Program-made: the position numbers and the translations under genes
Part shown: positions 26,201 to 35,714 of the stretch, piece by piece
How positions within the stretch are numbered: position 1 is the first letter of the stretch
How the letters are laid out: each line of letters starts with the position of its first letter
Notes under the pieces: model-generated
The model's database searches: none
The model's input: the letters and a program-made list of their open reading frames with translations, nothing else
What the model was told of the DNA's origin: nothing
Assembly: GCA_963758505.1 (NCBI GenBank)
Contig: CAVWVJ010000001.1
Coordinates: forward strand, 1,426,001-1,490,000
Length of the DNA: 64,000 nt
DNA from: Korobacter sp963758505
Lineage (GTDB): Bacteria; Acidobacteriota; Terriglobia; Terriglobales; Acidobacteriaceae
Direction: 5' to 3'

Positions 26201-26309
26201 CCCCAAGGCCGAAGGCCGTCCGGGTTTAGAGCGCCGGGTCAGAGGCGACGACGAATCCCAGCCCCTTCAGGGGCGGCAGGCCTCTGCCTGCGAGGCGACG
26301 GAGCCTCGC
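26201..26309. repeat. Cluster of short hairpins containing a dispersed GGCCgaaGGCC repeat
   Basis: This lies in the 355-base gap 26036-26390, where I see no gene. Three stem-loops follow one another: GGCCgaaGGCC (26207-26217), GCCCCttcaGGGGC (26261-26274) and GCGAGGC/GCCTCGC (26290-26309). A fourth, CGTCTCG/CGAGACG, sits just before at 26159-26179. The first unit, CCCCAAGGCCGAAGGCCGTC, recurs right after the next gene at 26904, so it is a dispersed repeat, possibly REP-like. Confidence 0.5.
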
Positions 26310-26390
26310 AAGGAGCTGGAACCGCGCGAAAGTAATCGCGATTGCGTCAGCGCCTTGGTGACGTATCCTATCTCGCGTTCAGGACTCGCT

Positions 26391-26903
26391 ATGACCGATA
26401 CCCGCTCGCGCCGCCTGGCCATCGTCGAGGAACACGTTCGCCTCGAAAATGCGCATGACCTTGAAGGCGTCCTTCGCACCTTCGGCGACAGCGCGCGCTA
26501 TGACGACGAACCCTGGGACGCGCACTACCAAGGCCGTGATCAGGTGCGCGACTTCTACAGCCAACTCATGGCTGCGCTCCCCGATCTCCATATCGAGATC
26601 CTCCAGTGCCACTTTGCCGACGAGGCCATCCTGCTCGAAGTGATGATTCGCGGCACCCAGCTCGGTCCCTGGCGAGGCCTTCCCGCGACCGGCCGACGCG
26701 TCGCGATCCCGCTTTGCGGCCGCTATACCTTCACGCCCGACGATCGCCTGGCAGGAGAAAAAATCTACTACGACCGCGCCACGGTTCTGCACCAACTTGG
26801 CGTCTTCCACGAGCCGCAGACCCTCCTCGGCAAACTCACCACGCTGCTGACCCACCCGCTCACCCTCCTGCGAGCCGTTGCGAGAAAGCTTGGTCGACGT
26901 TAG
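26391..26903 (+). CDS. SnoaL-like ester cyclase / NTF2-fold protein
   Basis: A 170-residue protein with the SnoaL-like polyketide cyclase fold: VEEHVRLENAHDLEGVLRTF, YQGRDQVRDFYSQLMAALPDLHIEI, GTQLGPWRGLPATGRRVAIP and the terminal strand LAGEKIYYDRATVLHQLG. A C-terminal helix with arginines (LTLLRAVARKLGRR) extends beyond the fold. Homologues cyclise esters or act as generic small-molecule binding proteins, so the substrate is unknown. AGGA six bases before the ATG supports the start. Copies of a short palindromic repeat flank the gene. Confidence 0.82.
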   Translation: MTDTRSRRLAIVEEHVRLENAHDLEGVLRTFGDSARYDDEPWDAHYQGRDQVRDFYSQLMAALPDLHIEILQCHFADEAILLEVMIRGTQLGPWRGLPATGRRVAIPLCGRYTFTPDDRLAGEKIYYDRATVLHQLGVFHEPQTLLGKLTTLLTHPLTLLRAVARKLGRR

Positions 26904-26958
26904 CCCCAAGGCCGAAGGCCGTCCCGGTGTAGAAGCCCGGCGCGATCAGCGCCGCGTC
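26904..26958. repeat. Second copy of the GGCCgaaGGCC dispersed repeat
   Basis: It begins directly after the stop of the SnoaL-like gene with CCCCAAGGCCGAAGGCCGTC, identical over 20 bases to the copy at 26201. The similarity continues, with differences, through GGTGTAGAAGCCCGG. It could also act as a weak terminator between two converging genes. Confidence 0.6.
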
Positions 26959-26962
26959 AGAT

Positions 26963-28078
26963 CTATGCCGGCTGTTGCTGCGTCATGCAGTGGATCGCAC
27001 CCAGACCCCAGATGAAATCGCCGCAATAGATCGGAATGATTCGCCGCGAAGGGAAAAGCTGTGCCAGGGTGTTCAGCGCCGCCAGGTCGTTCGCGCAGTT
27101 GAAGACCGGCACCAGCACACGCTTGTTGGCAATGTAGAAGTTTGCGTAGCTGGCCGGCAGCCGCCGTCCTTCAAACCATACCGGCTCCGGCATCGGCAGC
27201 TTCACCACCCGCAGAGGGCGTCCCTCCTGGTCGGTCATGCGCGAGAGCCGCTTGTAATTTTCGAGCAGCGGTTCGTAATTGTCGTCGCCGCGATGATTTT
27301 CGCACGCCACAACGACCGTCATCGGATCGACGAAGCGTGCCAGGTCGTCAACGTGTCCGTGCGTATCGTCGCCGGCAATGCCGCGGTTCAGCCACAGGGT
27401 CTTCGTCGCACCCATGTAATCGGCGAAAATCTGTTCGAGGTCTTCGCGCGAGAGCTCGGGATTGCGCGCCTGCGTGTCGCTGAGCAGGCACTCTTCCGTG
27501 GTGAGGATCGTTCCCGCGCCGTTCACGTCGATGCTGCCGCCTTCGAGAACCACGCGCTTCGCCTTGCCGTTGAGGTCGAACGTAGGCTGCCAGCTCTTGA
27601 TGCCGAGTTCGCCCAGCACCTTTTGCGGGATCGCGTCATCGCGCCGCCAGTCGGCGTATTTCGCCCACGCATTGAAGTGCCAATCCAGTGCCGCGATCTT
27701 TGGCTGCTGCTTCGGAGACTTCACGAAGATCGGTCCGTAATCGCGCGTCCAGATGCGGTTGGTAGGGAAGTGGTGAAACTGGATGTTGGAGGAGACGCGC
27801 TCGTTCTCCGGCAGCACGTGGGCCCGTCGCAGGAACTTCGCCGCTCGCTCCTCGGCCGCCTCGTCGTTGACGAGGATGTTGACCCGCTCCACGTGCGACA
27901 GATGGCGCACGATCTCGGCCATCACCCACGGAATCGGCTCGAACTTCCCGGGCCAGTCGGAGCGGTTGTGCGGCCACGCGATCCACGTCGCCGCATGCGG
28001 CTCCCACTCCGCCGGCATGCGATAGCCGAGCGCAGCGGGCGAGCCAGGACGAGGCTTAAGGTTTGAGCTCTTTGACAA
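26963..28078 (-). CDS. aguA: Agmatine deiminase (agmatine iminohydrolase)
   Basis: A 371-residue enzyme that converts agmatine to N-carbamoylputrescine and ammonia, in the guanidine-modifying (pentein) fold. Seen: MPAEWEPHAATWIAWPHN, NRIWTRDYGPIFV, VLEGGSIDVNGAGTIL, GDDTHGHVDDLARFVD, and the C-terminal GLGAIHCMTQQQ with nucleophile C364 and the histidine/aspartate partners in place. The length is normal. The start is TTG (LSKSSNLK), since the conserved core begins ~20 residues later. It lies 59 bases downstream of aguB on the same strand and is the second step of the arginine decarboxylase route to putrescine. Confidence 0.96.
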   Translation of the reverse strand: MSKSSNLKPRPGSPAALGYRMPAEWEPHAATWIAWPHNRSDWPGKFEPIPWVMAEIVRHLSHVERVNILVNDEAAEERAAKFLRRAHVLPENERVSSNIQFHHFPTNRIWTRDYGPIFVKSPKQQPKIAALDWHFNAWAKYADWRRDDAIPQKVLGELGIKSWQPTFDLNGKAKRVVLEGGSIDVNGAGTILTTEECLLSDTQARNPELSREDLEQIFADYMGATKTLWLNRGIAGDDTHGHVDDLARFVDPMTVVVACENHRGDDNYEPLLENYKRLSRMTDQEGRPLRVVKLPMPEPVWFEGRRLPASYANFYIANKRVLVPVFNCANDLAALNTLAQLFPSRRIIPIYCGDFIWGLGAIHCMTQQQPA

Positions 28079-28137
28079 TCTCAGTGCAGAGAAACCCGGA
28101 ACCGAAACTCCGTGTCTCCGTGCCTCCGTGGTAGGTG

Positions 28138-29055
<918 letters not shown>

Positions 29056-29274
29056 AATTCCGTAGGATAACAAAATCAAATCCCCAACCACAGGGGACGC
29101 AGAGGTCACGAGGGAATTCAATTCATGTGTCTTTCACATTCTGCGCCTCAGATACCTCTGTGGTTCGTTGAAGTCGTATTTGACGTTCCAGCGCGAAGAA
29201 ATTACTTTCAAGAGTTCCATACTCCACTCGCATTCCTCCCTGATCCGCGAGCACGAATTCCCGAGGTGAACTGC

Positions 29275-30345
29275 GTGAAGCACGACCATCAAGACGAAGG
29301 CGCTGGCATCGAGCGCGAATTGCACGACCCCATCTCCGACAAGCTCGTCCCGCTTGAGCCACTCGACCTTTCGAAGATCACCACGGTCGATGACCTGGTG
29401 CGCGCGATGGCAAAGACGGCGTTCACTGGACGCCAGGTCGGCCAGGCCGCCGATGTCCTGGAAGCCATGGCCCGCGACAAGGAAGCATTCGTTGTTATGA
29501 CGCTGGCAGGCGCAATGACGGTCGCCAAGCAAGGCCTCATTGTCGCCGACCTGGTCGATGCAGGGATCGTGAAGACGATCGTCTCGACCGGCGCCCTGAT
29601 GGCCCACGGCCTCGTCGAAGCCGCCGGCAAATCACACTTTGTCTGGGACGAGAAGATGAACGACGTCGAGCTTTACGAGGCAGGCTACAACCGTGTGTAT
29701 GACACGCTCGAGCCGGAGACGAACCTCAACTTCGTGGAAGGCATCGTGGCGCAGATCCTGGAGAAGTGGGATGCCAAGGAGACGATGTGCTCCTACAAGC
29801 TCAACCGCGAGGTCGGCCGCTACCTGCACGAGCATATCGAGGGTCGCGGCATCCTCAAGTCGGCCTTTGAGAAGAACGTGCCTGTCTTCGTCCCCGCCTT
29901 CACCGACTCCGAGCTTGGTCTTGACGTAGCACTGCACAATCGCAAGCGCAAAAAAGAGGGAAGGGATCCCATTCGCTTCGATCCCTTCCTCGACCTCGAA
30001 CACTTCGCGGAGAACCTCCTGAAGCAGGTGCGTCTCGGCATCTTCACCATCGGCGGAGGCGTACCGCGCAACTGGTCGCAGCAGTTCGGTCCCTTCATCG
30101 AGCTGCGCCATCGTCGTGGCGGCGAGGATCTGCCTCTGAAGCGATACCACTACGGGCTGCGCATCTGTCCCGAGCCGGTGCACTGGGGCGGCCTCTCGGG
30201 CTCGCCCTACAGCGAAGCCATTTCCTGGGGTAAGTTTGTTCCTCCCGCCGAAGGCGGTAAGTTCGGCGAAGTCTTCGTCGATGCCACCGTGGGTCTGCCG
30301 ATGATCGTGGGCGCAGTGCTGGAGAGGCTGAAGAAAAAGCCGTAA
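29275..30345 (+). CDS. Deoxyhypusine synthase-like enzyme (probable homospermidine synthase)
   Basis: About 356 residues of the deoxyhypusine synthase (DHS) fold, which transfers an aminobutyl group using NAD. The Rossmann region shows TLAGAMTVAKQGL and VSTGALMAHGLVEA. The catalytic lysine is K320 in SEAISWGKF, equal to the lysine of human AVSWGKI. The segment GGGVPRNW replaces human GGGVVKHH, so the two histidines at the spermidine site become Asn-Trp. Bacteria lack eIF5A, so aminobutyl transfer to putrescine, giving homospermidine, is the likely role (inference). The neighbouring arginine decarboxylase, aguA and aguB would supply putrescine. Start: GTG with AGGTG six bases upstream; a GTG three codons earlier is possible. 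Confidence 0.88.
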   Translation: MKHDHQDEGAGIERELHDPISDKLVPLEPLDLSKITTVDDLVRAMAKTAFTGRQVGQAADVLEAMARDKEAFVVMTLAGAMTVAKQGLIVADLVDAGIVKTIVSTGALMAHGLVEAAGKSHFVWDEKMNDVELYEAGYNRVYDTLEPETNLNFVEGIVAQILEKWDAKETMCSYKLNREVGRYLHEHIEGRGILKSAFEKNVPVFVPAFTDSELGLDVALHNRKRKKEGRDPIRFDPFLDLEHFAENLLKQVRLGIFTIGGGVPRNWSQQFGPFIELRHRRGGEDLPLKRYHYGLRICPEPVHWGGLSGSPYSEAISWGKFVPPAEGGKFGEVFVDATVGLPMIVGAVLERLKKKP

Positions 30346-30368
30346 AGCAACTCTGTTCCGCAGTAGAA

Positions 30369-30397
30369 AAGGCGCGATCGCTCGCGCCTTCTTCTTT
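30369..30397. terminator. Bidirectional terminator between DHS-like and arginine decarboxylase genes
   Basis: The stem AAGGCGCGA/TCGCGCCTT, with loop TCGC, is followed by CTTCTTTT. It lies between the converging genes, 23 bases past the DHS-like stop. Confidence 0.75.
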
Positions 30398-30415
30398 TCC
30401 GCCGATTCTCTCTAT

Positions 30416-30961
30416 TTATTCGAAGATCAAAATCGCCGCTGCGATGGTCGTCGTCCACAGGCCTTTCTTGTCGCCCACGGCCGATTGCGTGATGTTGGCG
30501 GTGCGGACGATCTTGTTGGAGAGGCGGTAGACCTCTTTTTTCTCGTCCCAACTCTTGTCGGGATCGAACTCCACGTCCAGCGTAGTGGCGAGCATTTCGG
30601 CGGCGAGCTCTTCCGCATAATCGCCGGCGATGTCGTCGGTTTCGCCAAAGGAGTGGTGCTCGCTGAGATAGCCGTAGGTGCTGTGGTCGGCAGGCTGAGC
30701 CATTCCGATGCTGGAGGCCACAAGGCGGTGCGGCTCGCGGGTGGAGTTCTCCGCGACCACGGCAAAGACTACTTCCCCGGGATTGAGGTACTTCAACCCT
30801 TCCTTGCGGGTGATTAATTTGCAATTCGGCGGAAAGATGGAGGAGACCCGGACCAGGTTTTGCGCCGCTATGCCGGCATCGCGCAATGCGAGCTCAAACG
30901 AGGTGAGCCGCTCCTTGTGTTTCCCCACGCCCTTAGTGAGGAAAATCCGCTTCGGAACCAT
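30416..30961 (-). CDS. pdaD: Pyruvoyl-dependent arginine decarboxylase
   Basis: About 181 residues that decarboxylate arginine to agmatine. The proenzyme self-cleaves at a Ser-Ser pair to form the pyruvoyl group; here S40-S41 in NLVRVSSIFPPNCKLI. Other family features are MVPKRIFLTKGVGKHKERLTSFE at the N-terminus, GEVVFAVVAENSTREPHRLVASSIGMA, and GYLSEHHSFGETD. The ATG at MVPKR matches the family start, though AAGGA sits very close to it; a TTG is possible 16 codons upstream. It supplies agmatine to AguA in the same locus. A LysR gene lies upstream on the same strand. Confidence 0.94.
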   Translation of the reverse strand: MVPKRIFLTKGVGKHKERLTSFELALRDAGIAAQNLVRVSSIFPPNCKLITRKEGLKYLNPGEVVFAVVAENSTREPHRLVASSIGMAQPADHSTYGYLSEHHSFGETDDIAGDYAEELAAEMLATTLDVEFDPDKSWDEKKEVYRLSNKIVRTANITQSAVGDKKGLWTTTIAAAILIFE

Positions 30962-31075
30962 GTCCTTACCCAAATCTCCAGCCTCCGTCAATTTGTTGGT
31001 TTGAAACAAAAAAATAACACAGCGTTTCTCGCTGTGCGTGAAATGACGGAAAAATTTGCACGATATTTCCGAAAG

Positions 31076-31978
31076 CTACTTTGCGCGTTCCTGGGCGGGA
31101 GCTTTCAACCTCACGGCAATCTCGATAAATGCCTGGGCGGCACGGCTCAGCACCTTGTCCTTGCGATACACGAGCGCCAATTCGCGCCGGATATGCGCGT
31201 CGGCGATGGCAATCTCGCAGAGCACGCCCGCCTTGACGTCATCGACGATGTTCGATCTGGCGATAAAGCCGATGCCTACATTCGCTGCCACAAAGCGCTT
31301 CATCAACTCTACCGAGTCGAGTTCCATCGAAACGTTTACTTCCAGTTCCCGTTCCTGAAAAACATTTTCCAGGCTATCGCGGGTTCGGCCTACCTTGGGC
31401 AGTAATAGCGGATACTCGGCAACTTCGCTGATCATCGCCGACCGCCGTTTCGCCAGCGGATGCCCGGGAGGAACCATAATTACTAACTCCTCGCGGTGGA
31501 TCGGCACAACCGAGAGCCGCTTGTCGGAAACCGGCAGCGAAACCACCCCAAAATCGACGGCGTTAAAATTCACCGCATCGAGAATTTTCGCGTGTTCCGA
31601 GCGACGTATGCTTACACCCACCTTCGGGTACTTTTTCTTGAAGTGCGCGAACACCTCGGGAAGCACATGCAGGCAGGTCGCTTCGTTCGCCGCTACGACG
31701 ACTTCACCGCGCGGAACCTCATCCATTTCCTTGAGCGCGGAGAGCACGTTCTTGCGAGACTCCAGCGCCTCTTCTACATACTTCAGGAAATGTTTGCCGG
31801 CTGCGGTCACCGAAACGCGTCCGCCGGAACGATCGAGCAGCTTCGTGCCGACCTCTTCTTCCATGGCGCGGATCTGTGCCGAGATCGCGGGTTGGGTGCG
31901 AAACCTTTGTTCGGCGGCTCGCGAGAAGCTGCTCAGCCGGGCTACCGCGAGAAATGTCTCAAGCTGGTCGAAGTCCAT
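31076..31978 (-). CDS. LysR-family transcriptional regulator
   Basis: About 300 residues: an N-terminal winged helix (FDQLETFLAVARLSSFSRAAE, TQPAISAQIRAMEEEVG, LLDRSGGRVSVTAAG) and a periplasmic-binding-like effector domain (about 90-295; GEVVVAANEATCLHVLPEVF, YPLLLPKVGRTRDSL, LELVYRKDKVLSRAA-like). It resembles the CysB/CynR/CbbR branch, but the ligand is not predictable. The ATG at MDFDQLETF is the usual LysR beginning. It stands 114 bases upstream of the pyruvoyl arginine decarboxylase gene in the same direction, so control of that gene is possible but unproven. Confidence 0.92.
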   Translation of the reverse strand: MDFDQLETFLAVARLSSFSRAAEQRFRTQPAISAQIRAMEEEVGTKLLDRSGGRVSVTAAGKHFLKYVEEALESRKNVLSALKEMDEVPRGEVVVAANEATCLHVLPEVFAHFKKKYPKVGVSIRRSEHAKILDAVNFNAVDFGVVSLPVSDKRLSVVPIHREELVIMVPPGHPLAKRRSAMISEVAEYPLLLPKVGRTRDSLENVFQERELEVNVSMELDSVELMKRFVAANVGIGFIARSNIVDDVKAGVLCEIAIADAHIRRELALVYRKDKVLSRAAQAFIEIAVRLKAPAQERAK

Positions 31979-32299
31979 GCGCGTGGGAATCATACCCCGA
32001 GAGCGAGAACGACTGAAATGCACATACGATGGAGCGCCTTCTCCGCAAGAAAGATCCGGCGCGTAGAATATGACCTGGATCGTGGAGTTGAAGCTGCTCA
32101 GCCAGTCCGGTCTTCCGCATGCCGCTTCGCTAGAGTCCTCCGCAGCAGTTCCCCGGTCTTGCCGTAATTATTTTCTCCTGAAGAGCGACGTGCGGTACCG
32201 CTTTGTAATCGATATCGCTTCCCTGAAATAAGACGCTGTTCGCCATCCGCTATCCGGCGGAGCTTTACCGGATAGCGGATGGCCAGCACGATCGCTTCC
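31979..32299. other. Gene-free stretch with a perfect 16-bp hairpin
   Basis: I see no gene in these 321 bases. The striking element is at 32242-32283: GCCATCCGCTATCCGG and its exact reverse complement, with a 10-base loop. It sits 17 bases past the stop of the minus-strand OsmC gene, where a terminator would be, but no T-run follows on either strand. Confidence 0.7.
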
Positions 32300-32773
32300 T
32301 CATTTCTTGACCTCTGAGATCTCCGGCGTCGCATGCACGGGGAACTTCACCGACCGCGCAATGAAACAAAAGCGGTGGGCCTCTTCGTGAAGGGCATGCG
32401 CTTTTTGCAGGTCGCATCCGGCGGCAACTGTCACACGCGGCTTCAAGTCGACACGCACGAAGTCGCCCGAGCCATCGGCGTTTTCCTGCATTACCCCAGT
32501 CGCCGCGTCTTCGTACTCGATTACCCGTATTCCATTCGTCGAGCAGAGGTGCAGATACCAGAGCATGTGGCACGCCGAAAGGCTTGCCACCAGCAACTCC
32601 TCAGGGTTGTAGCGCGTCGCGTCTCCCCGGAAGTTCGGATCGCTCGAGCCCGGGATCTCCGGCTTGCCTTCCCCCCGGATTACATGGTCGCGCCGGTAAC
32701 CGCGGTATTCCGCGGTCCCGTTGCCGGTATTGCCGGTCCAGGTCGTCCGCACTGCGTAGTTATGCTCTTTCAC
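32300..32773 (-). CDS. OsmC-family peroxiredoxin
   Basis: A 157-residue OsmC/Ohr-like protein, probably reducing organic hydroperoxides. The two reactive cysteines are present: C68 in LLVASLSACHMLWYLHLC and C136 in EAHRFCFIARSVKFPV. The N-terminal strands YAVRTTWTGN and YRGYRRDHVI match the family. The start is GTG with GAGGAAAG seven bases upstream. It stands alone on the minus strand, divergent from icd. Confidence 0.9.
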   Translation of the reverse strand: MKEHNYAVRTTWTGNTGNGTAEYRGYRRDHVIRGEGKPEIPGSSDPNFRGDATRYNPEELLVASLSACHMLWYLHLCSTNGIRVIEYEDAATGVMQENADGSGDFVRVDLKPRVTVAAGCDLQKAHALHEEAHRFCFIARSVKFPVHATPEISEVKK

Positions 32774-33046
32774 GCTGCTTTCCTCTGCTTTTGATTATGC
32801 CTGAGATCGATATTCATCAATCTGTTAACCGGGAGCGCGCTTTTCCCCACCCATCCCCGTTCCGGCGATTGAAGGGGGGCCCTGAGAGTGATACTTTAGA
32901 GAGTTTAGCGAAGGCTCCGAATCGCTACAGAGACGGCAAGCGACTCCGGGCACGGTGACCTATCACTTGCCCGTGTGACGTGCGCACTATTCGGCTGGTC
33001 GCGGGAATCGATAGATATGAAAAGCATTACTAGTTGGAGGGGTTGA

Positions 33047-34498
33047 ATGTCTTCTTACAATGGCCTGCCGCTACCCGCAAAGGGCGAGAAAATCACGGTC
33101 TCAAATGGGCGCTTCATCATTCCTGATAACCCGATCATCCCGTACATCGAAGGCGACGGCACCGGCCGCGACATCTGGAAAGCCTCTGTACGCGTCTTCG
33201 ACGCAGCGGTCGAGAGAGCCTACGGCGGCAAGCGCAAGGTCGCATGGTATGAAGTGTTCGCAGGCGAGAAGGCGAAGGAAAAGTTCAATACCTGGCTGCC
33301 CGACGACACCGTCGCTGCCTTCCGCGATCTCCGCGTCGGGATCAAAGGCCCGCTTACCACGCCCATCGGCGGCGGCATCCGCTCGTTGAACGTCACCCTC
33401 CGCCAGGTCCTCGATCTCTATGCCTGTGTGCGCCCGGTGAAGTACTACAAGGGCATTCCTTCGCCGGTGAAGCACCCCGAGCGCATGGATATCACCATCT
33501 TCCGCGAGAACACGGAAGACGTTTATGCCGGCATCGAGTGGAAGCAGGGAACCGAGAAGGCGAAGAAGATCATCGACTTCATCAACAACGATATGCTCGC
33601 CGGCACCAACAAGCGCCTCCGCGAAGACAGTGGCATCGGAATCAAGCCGATCTCCATTACAGGCACCAAGCGCCTGGTGAAAATGGCCATCGAACACGCG
33701 CTGAAAACCGGGCGCAAATCGGTGACGATCGTTCACAAGGGCAACATCCAGAAATACACCGAGGGTGCGTTCCGTGAGTGGGGCTACGAAGTGGCGACCC
33801 AGGAATTCCGCGGCGAGTGCGTAACCGAGCGCGAGAGCTGGATCATCGACAACAAGGACAAGAACCCGGGCCTCACGGTCGAGCAAAACGCGCACATGAT
33901 CGAGCCGGGAATGGATTTTGCTCCCGACGACTTCAAGCAGGCGGTATATGCCGAAGTCAAAGCGGTTCTTGACTCCATCTATGCAACGCACGGAAATTTC
34001 CGCTGGAAGAAGATGCTGATGATCAACGACCGCATCGCCGATTCGATCTTCCAGCAGATCGTCACCCGTCCCGAGGAATACAGCGTGCTCGCCACGCCGA
34101 ACCTGAACGGCGATTACATCTCCGACGCCTGCGCGGCGCAGGTCGGCGGCCTCGGCATCGCGCCGGGCGCCAACATCGGCAGCGAATACGCCATCTTCGA
34201 AGCAACCCACGGCACGGCGCCGAAATATGCCGACAAGGATGTCATCAATCCCGGCTCGGTGATTCTCTCAGGCGTCATGATGTTCGACTTCCTCGGATGG
34301 GACGAGGCGGCGCGCCTGATTGAAGATTCCATGGAGAACACCATCCAGCGCAAGACTGTGACCTACGACTTCGAGCGCCTTATGGAAGGCGCGAAGAAGG
34401 TCAGCACCACGGGGTTTGCGAACCTGATCATCAACAATATGGAACACTACGCGGCCCATACGGAAGGCAACCATCACCACCAGGCCGCACACGAGTAA
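33047..34498 (+). CDS. icd: NADP-dependent isocitrate dehydrogenase
   Basis: A 483-residue homodimeric-type isocitrate dehydrogenase of the TCA cycle, oxidising isocitrate to 2-oxoglutarate. Seen: IIPYIEGDGTGRDIWKAS, the substrate loop RSLNVTLRQVLDLYACVRPV with the serine and arginines, ITIFRENTEDVYAGIEW, VHKGNIQKYTEGAFREWGYE, MMINDRIADSIFQQI, and the cofactor segment EATHGTAPKYADKDVINPGSV. A His-rich C-terminal tail (EGNHHHQAAHE) is unusual. The start is supported by TTGGAGGGG. It is followed 73 bases later by mdh in the same direction. Confidence 0.96.
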   Translation: MSSYNGLPLPAKGEKITVSNGRFIIPDNPIIPYIEGDGTGRDIWKASVRVFDAAVERAYGGKRKVAWYEVFAGEKAKEKFNTWLPDDTVAAFRDLRVGIKGPLTTPIGGGIRSLNVTLRQVLDLYACVRPVKYYKGIPSPVKHPERMDITIFRENTEDVYAGIEWKQGTEKAKKIIDFINNDMLAGTNKRLREDSGIGIKPISITGTKRLVKMAIEHALKTGRKSVTIVHKGNIQKYTEGAFREWGYEVATQEFRGECVTERESWIIDNKDKNPGLTVEQNAHMIEPGMDFAPDDFKQAVYAEVKAVLDSIYATHGNFRWKKMLMINDRIADSIFQQIVTRPEEYSVLATPNLNGDYISDACAAQVGGLGIAPGANIGSEYAIFEATHGTAPKYADKDVINPGSVILSGVMMFDFLGWDEAARLIEDSMENTIQRKTVTYDFERLMEGAKKVSTTGFANLIINNMEHYAAHTEGNHHHQAAHE

Positions 34499-34571
34499 GT
34501 GACTGGGCGTTTGCCCAACCGTTCAAATTCATCAGACCGGCCTCTGGCGCCGGCCGGGAGCGATAGAAATC

Positions 34572-35498
34572 ATGCGTCATAAAGTTACAGTAGTGGGATC
34601 GGGCAACGTGGGCGCCACCGCGGCGCACTGGATTGCCTCGAAGGAATTGGCGGATGTCGTTCTCATTGACATCATCGAAGGTGTACCCCAGGGCAAGGCT
34701 CTCGACCTGCTGGAGGCGATGCCGATCGAAAAGCGCGACGCGCACATCATCGGCACCAACGATTACGCCGACACCGCCAACTCCGATATCGTTGTCATTA
34801 CTGCGGGCATCCCGCGCAAGCCGGGGATGAGCCGCGACGACCTGCTCAACACCAACCACAAGATCATGAAGGACGTAGTCGGTAAGGTCCTGCAATATTC
34901 GCCGAACTGCATCCTCATCATCGTCTCCAACCCGCTGGACGCCATGGCACAGGCCGCCTTCAAGATGTCGGGCTTCTCGCGCAACCGTGTCATCGGCATG
35001 GCCGGTGTGCTCGATAGCGCCCGCTTCCGTACTTTTATTGCGGATGAGTTGAAGGTCTCGGTTGAGAACGTGACCGCCTTCGTGCTTGGCGGCCATGGCG
35101 ACACCATGGTTCCCCTGGCGCGCTACTCGACGGTCGCCGGTATTCCGATTACTGAACTTATCGAGCCCGCGCGGCTGGAGCAGCTCATTCAGCGTACCCG
35201 CGACGGCGGCGCCGAGATCGTGAAGTATCTCAAGACGGGCAGCGCTTACTACGCGCCATCGGCCGCTGCCACCGAGATGGTCGAAGCCATCCTCAAGGAC
35301 AAGAAGAAGATCCTGCCGTGCGCCGCGTATCTCGAGGGCGAGTATGGGATCAGCGGTCTTTACGTTGGCGTACCCTGCAAGCTCGGCTCGAAAGGTATCG
35401 AACAGATCGTCGAGATCAAGCTGACGCCGGAAGAGAAAGCCGCGCTCACCAAGAGTGCCGACGCCGTGAAGGAGCTCGTAGGCGTGATCGGAGTCTGA
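34572..35498 (+). CDS. mdh: Malate dehydrogenase (lactate dehydrogenase-like type)
   Basis: A 308-residue NAD-dependent malate dehydrogenase interconverting malate and oxaloacetate. The Rossmann motif is VVGSGNVGATAAHWIA. The active-site loop IPRKPGMSRDDLL carries the arginines, with SNPLDAMAQAAFKMSG, the substrate arginine in LDSARFRTFIADEL, and the catalytic histidine in VLGGHGDTMVPL. This is the LDH-like form common in many bacteria. It follows icd and is closed by a strong terminator, giving a two-gene TCA operon. Confidence 0.96.
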   Translation: MRHKVTVVGSGNVGATAAHWIASKELADVVLIDIIEGVPQGKALDLLEAMPIEKRDAHIIGTNDYADTANSDIVVITAGIPRKPGMSRDDLLNTNHKIMKDVVGKVLQYSPNCILIIVSNPLDAMAQAAFKMSGFSRNRVIGMAGVLDSARFRTFIADELKVSVENVTAFVLGGHGDTMVPLARYSTVAGIPITELIEPARLEQLIQRTRDGGAEIVKYLKTGSAYYAPSAAATEMVEAILKDKKKILPCAAYLEGEYGISGLYVGVPCKLGSKGIEQIVEIKLTPEEKAALTKSADAVKELVGVIGV

Positions 35499-35522
35499 AG
35501 CACCGTTTCGTGCCAAAACAGA

Positions 35523-35545
35523 GGCCGCCGGAAGGCGGCCTTTTT
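35523..35545 (+). terminator. Intrinsic terminator of icd-mdh
   Basis: GGCCGCC/GGCGGCC stem with a GGAA loop and a run of five T residues, 24 bases past the mdh stop. Confidence 0.92.
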
Positions 35546-35714
35546 ATCCGCACCATCGATTGCCATCGTTCTCCGAGAGCTCACCCGCTCCTTATCAACG
35601 CGAATAAACGTTTGCCCTGTTGGCTGCGGCATTCGCCGTCTCCAGACCGCTGTTGGCCGAAAGCCGCTGAAAACATGCTGCCGGGTGAGGTAAAACGGCG
35701 GATGAGGACGACCA

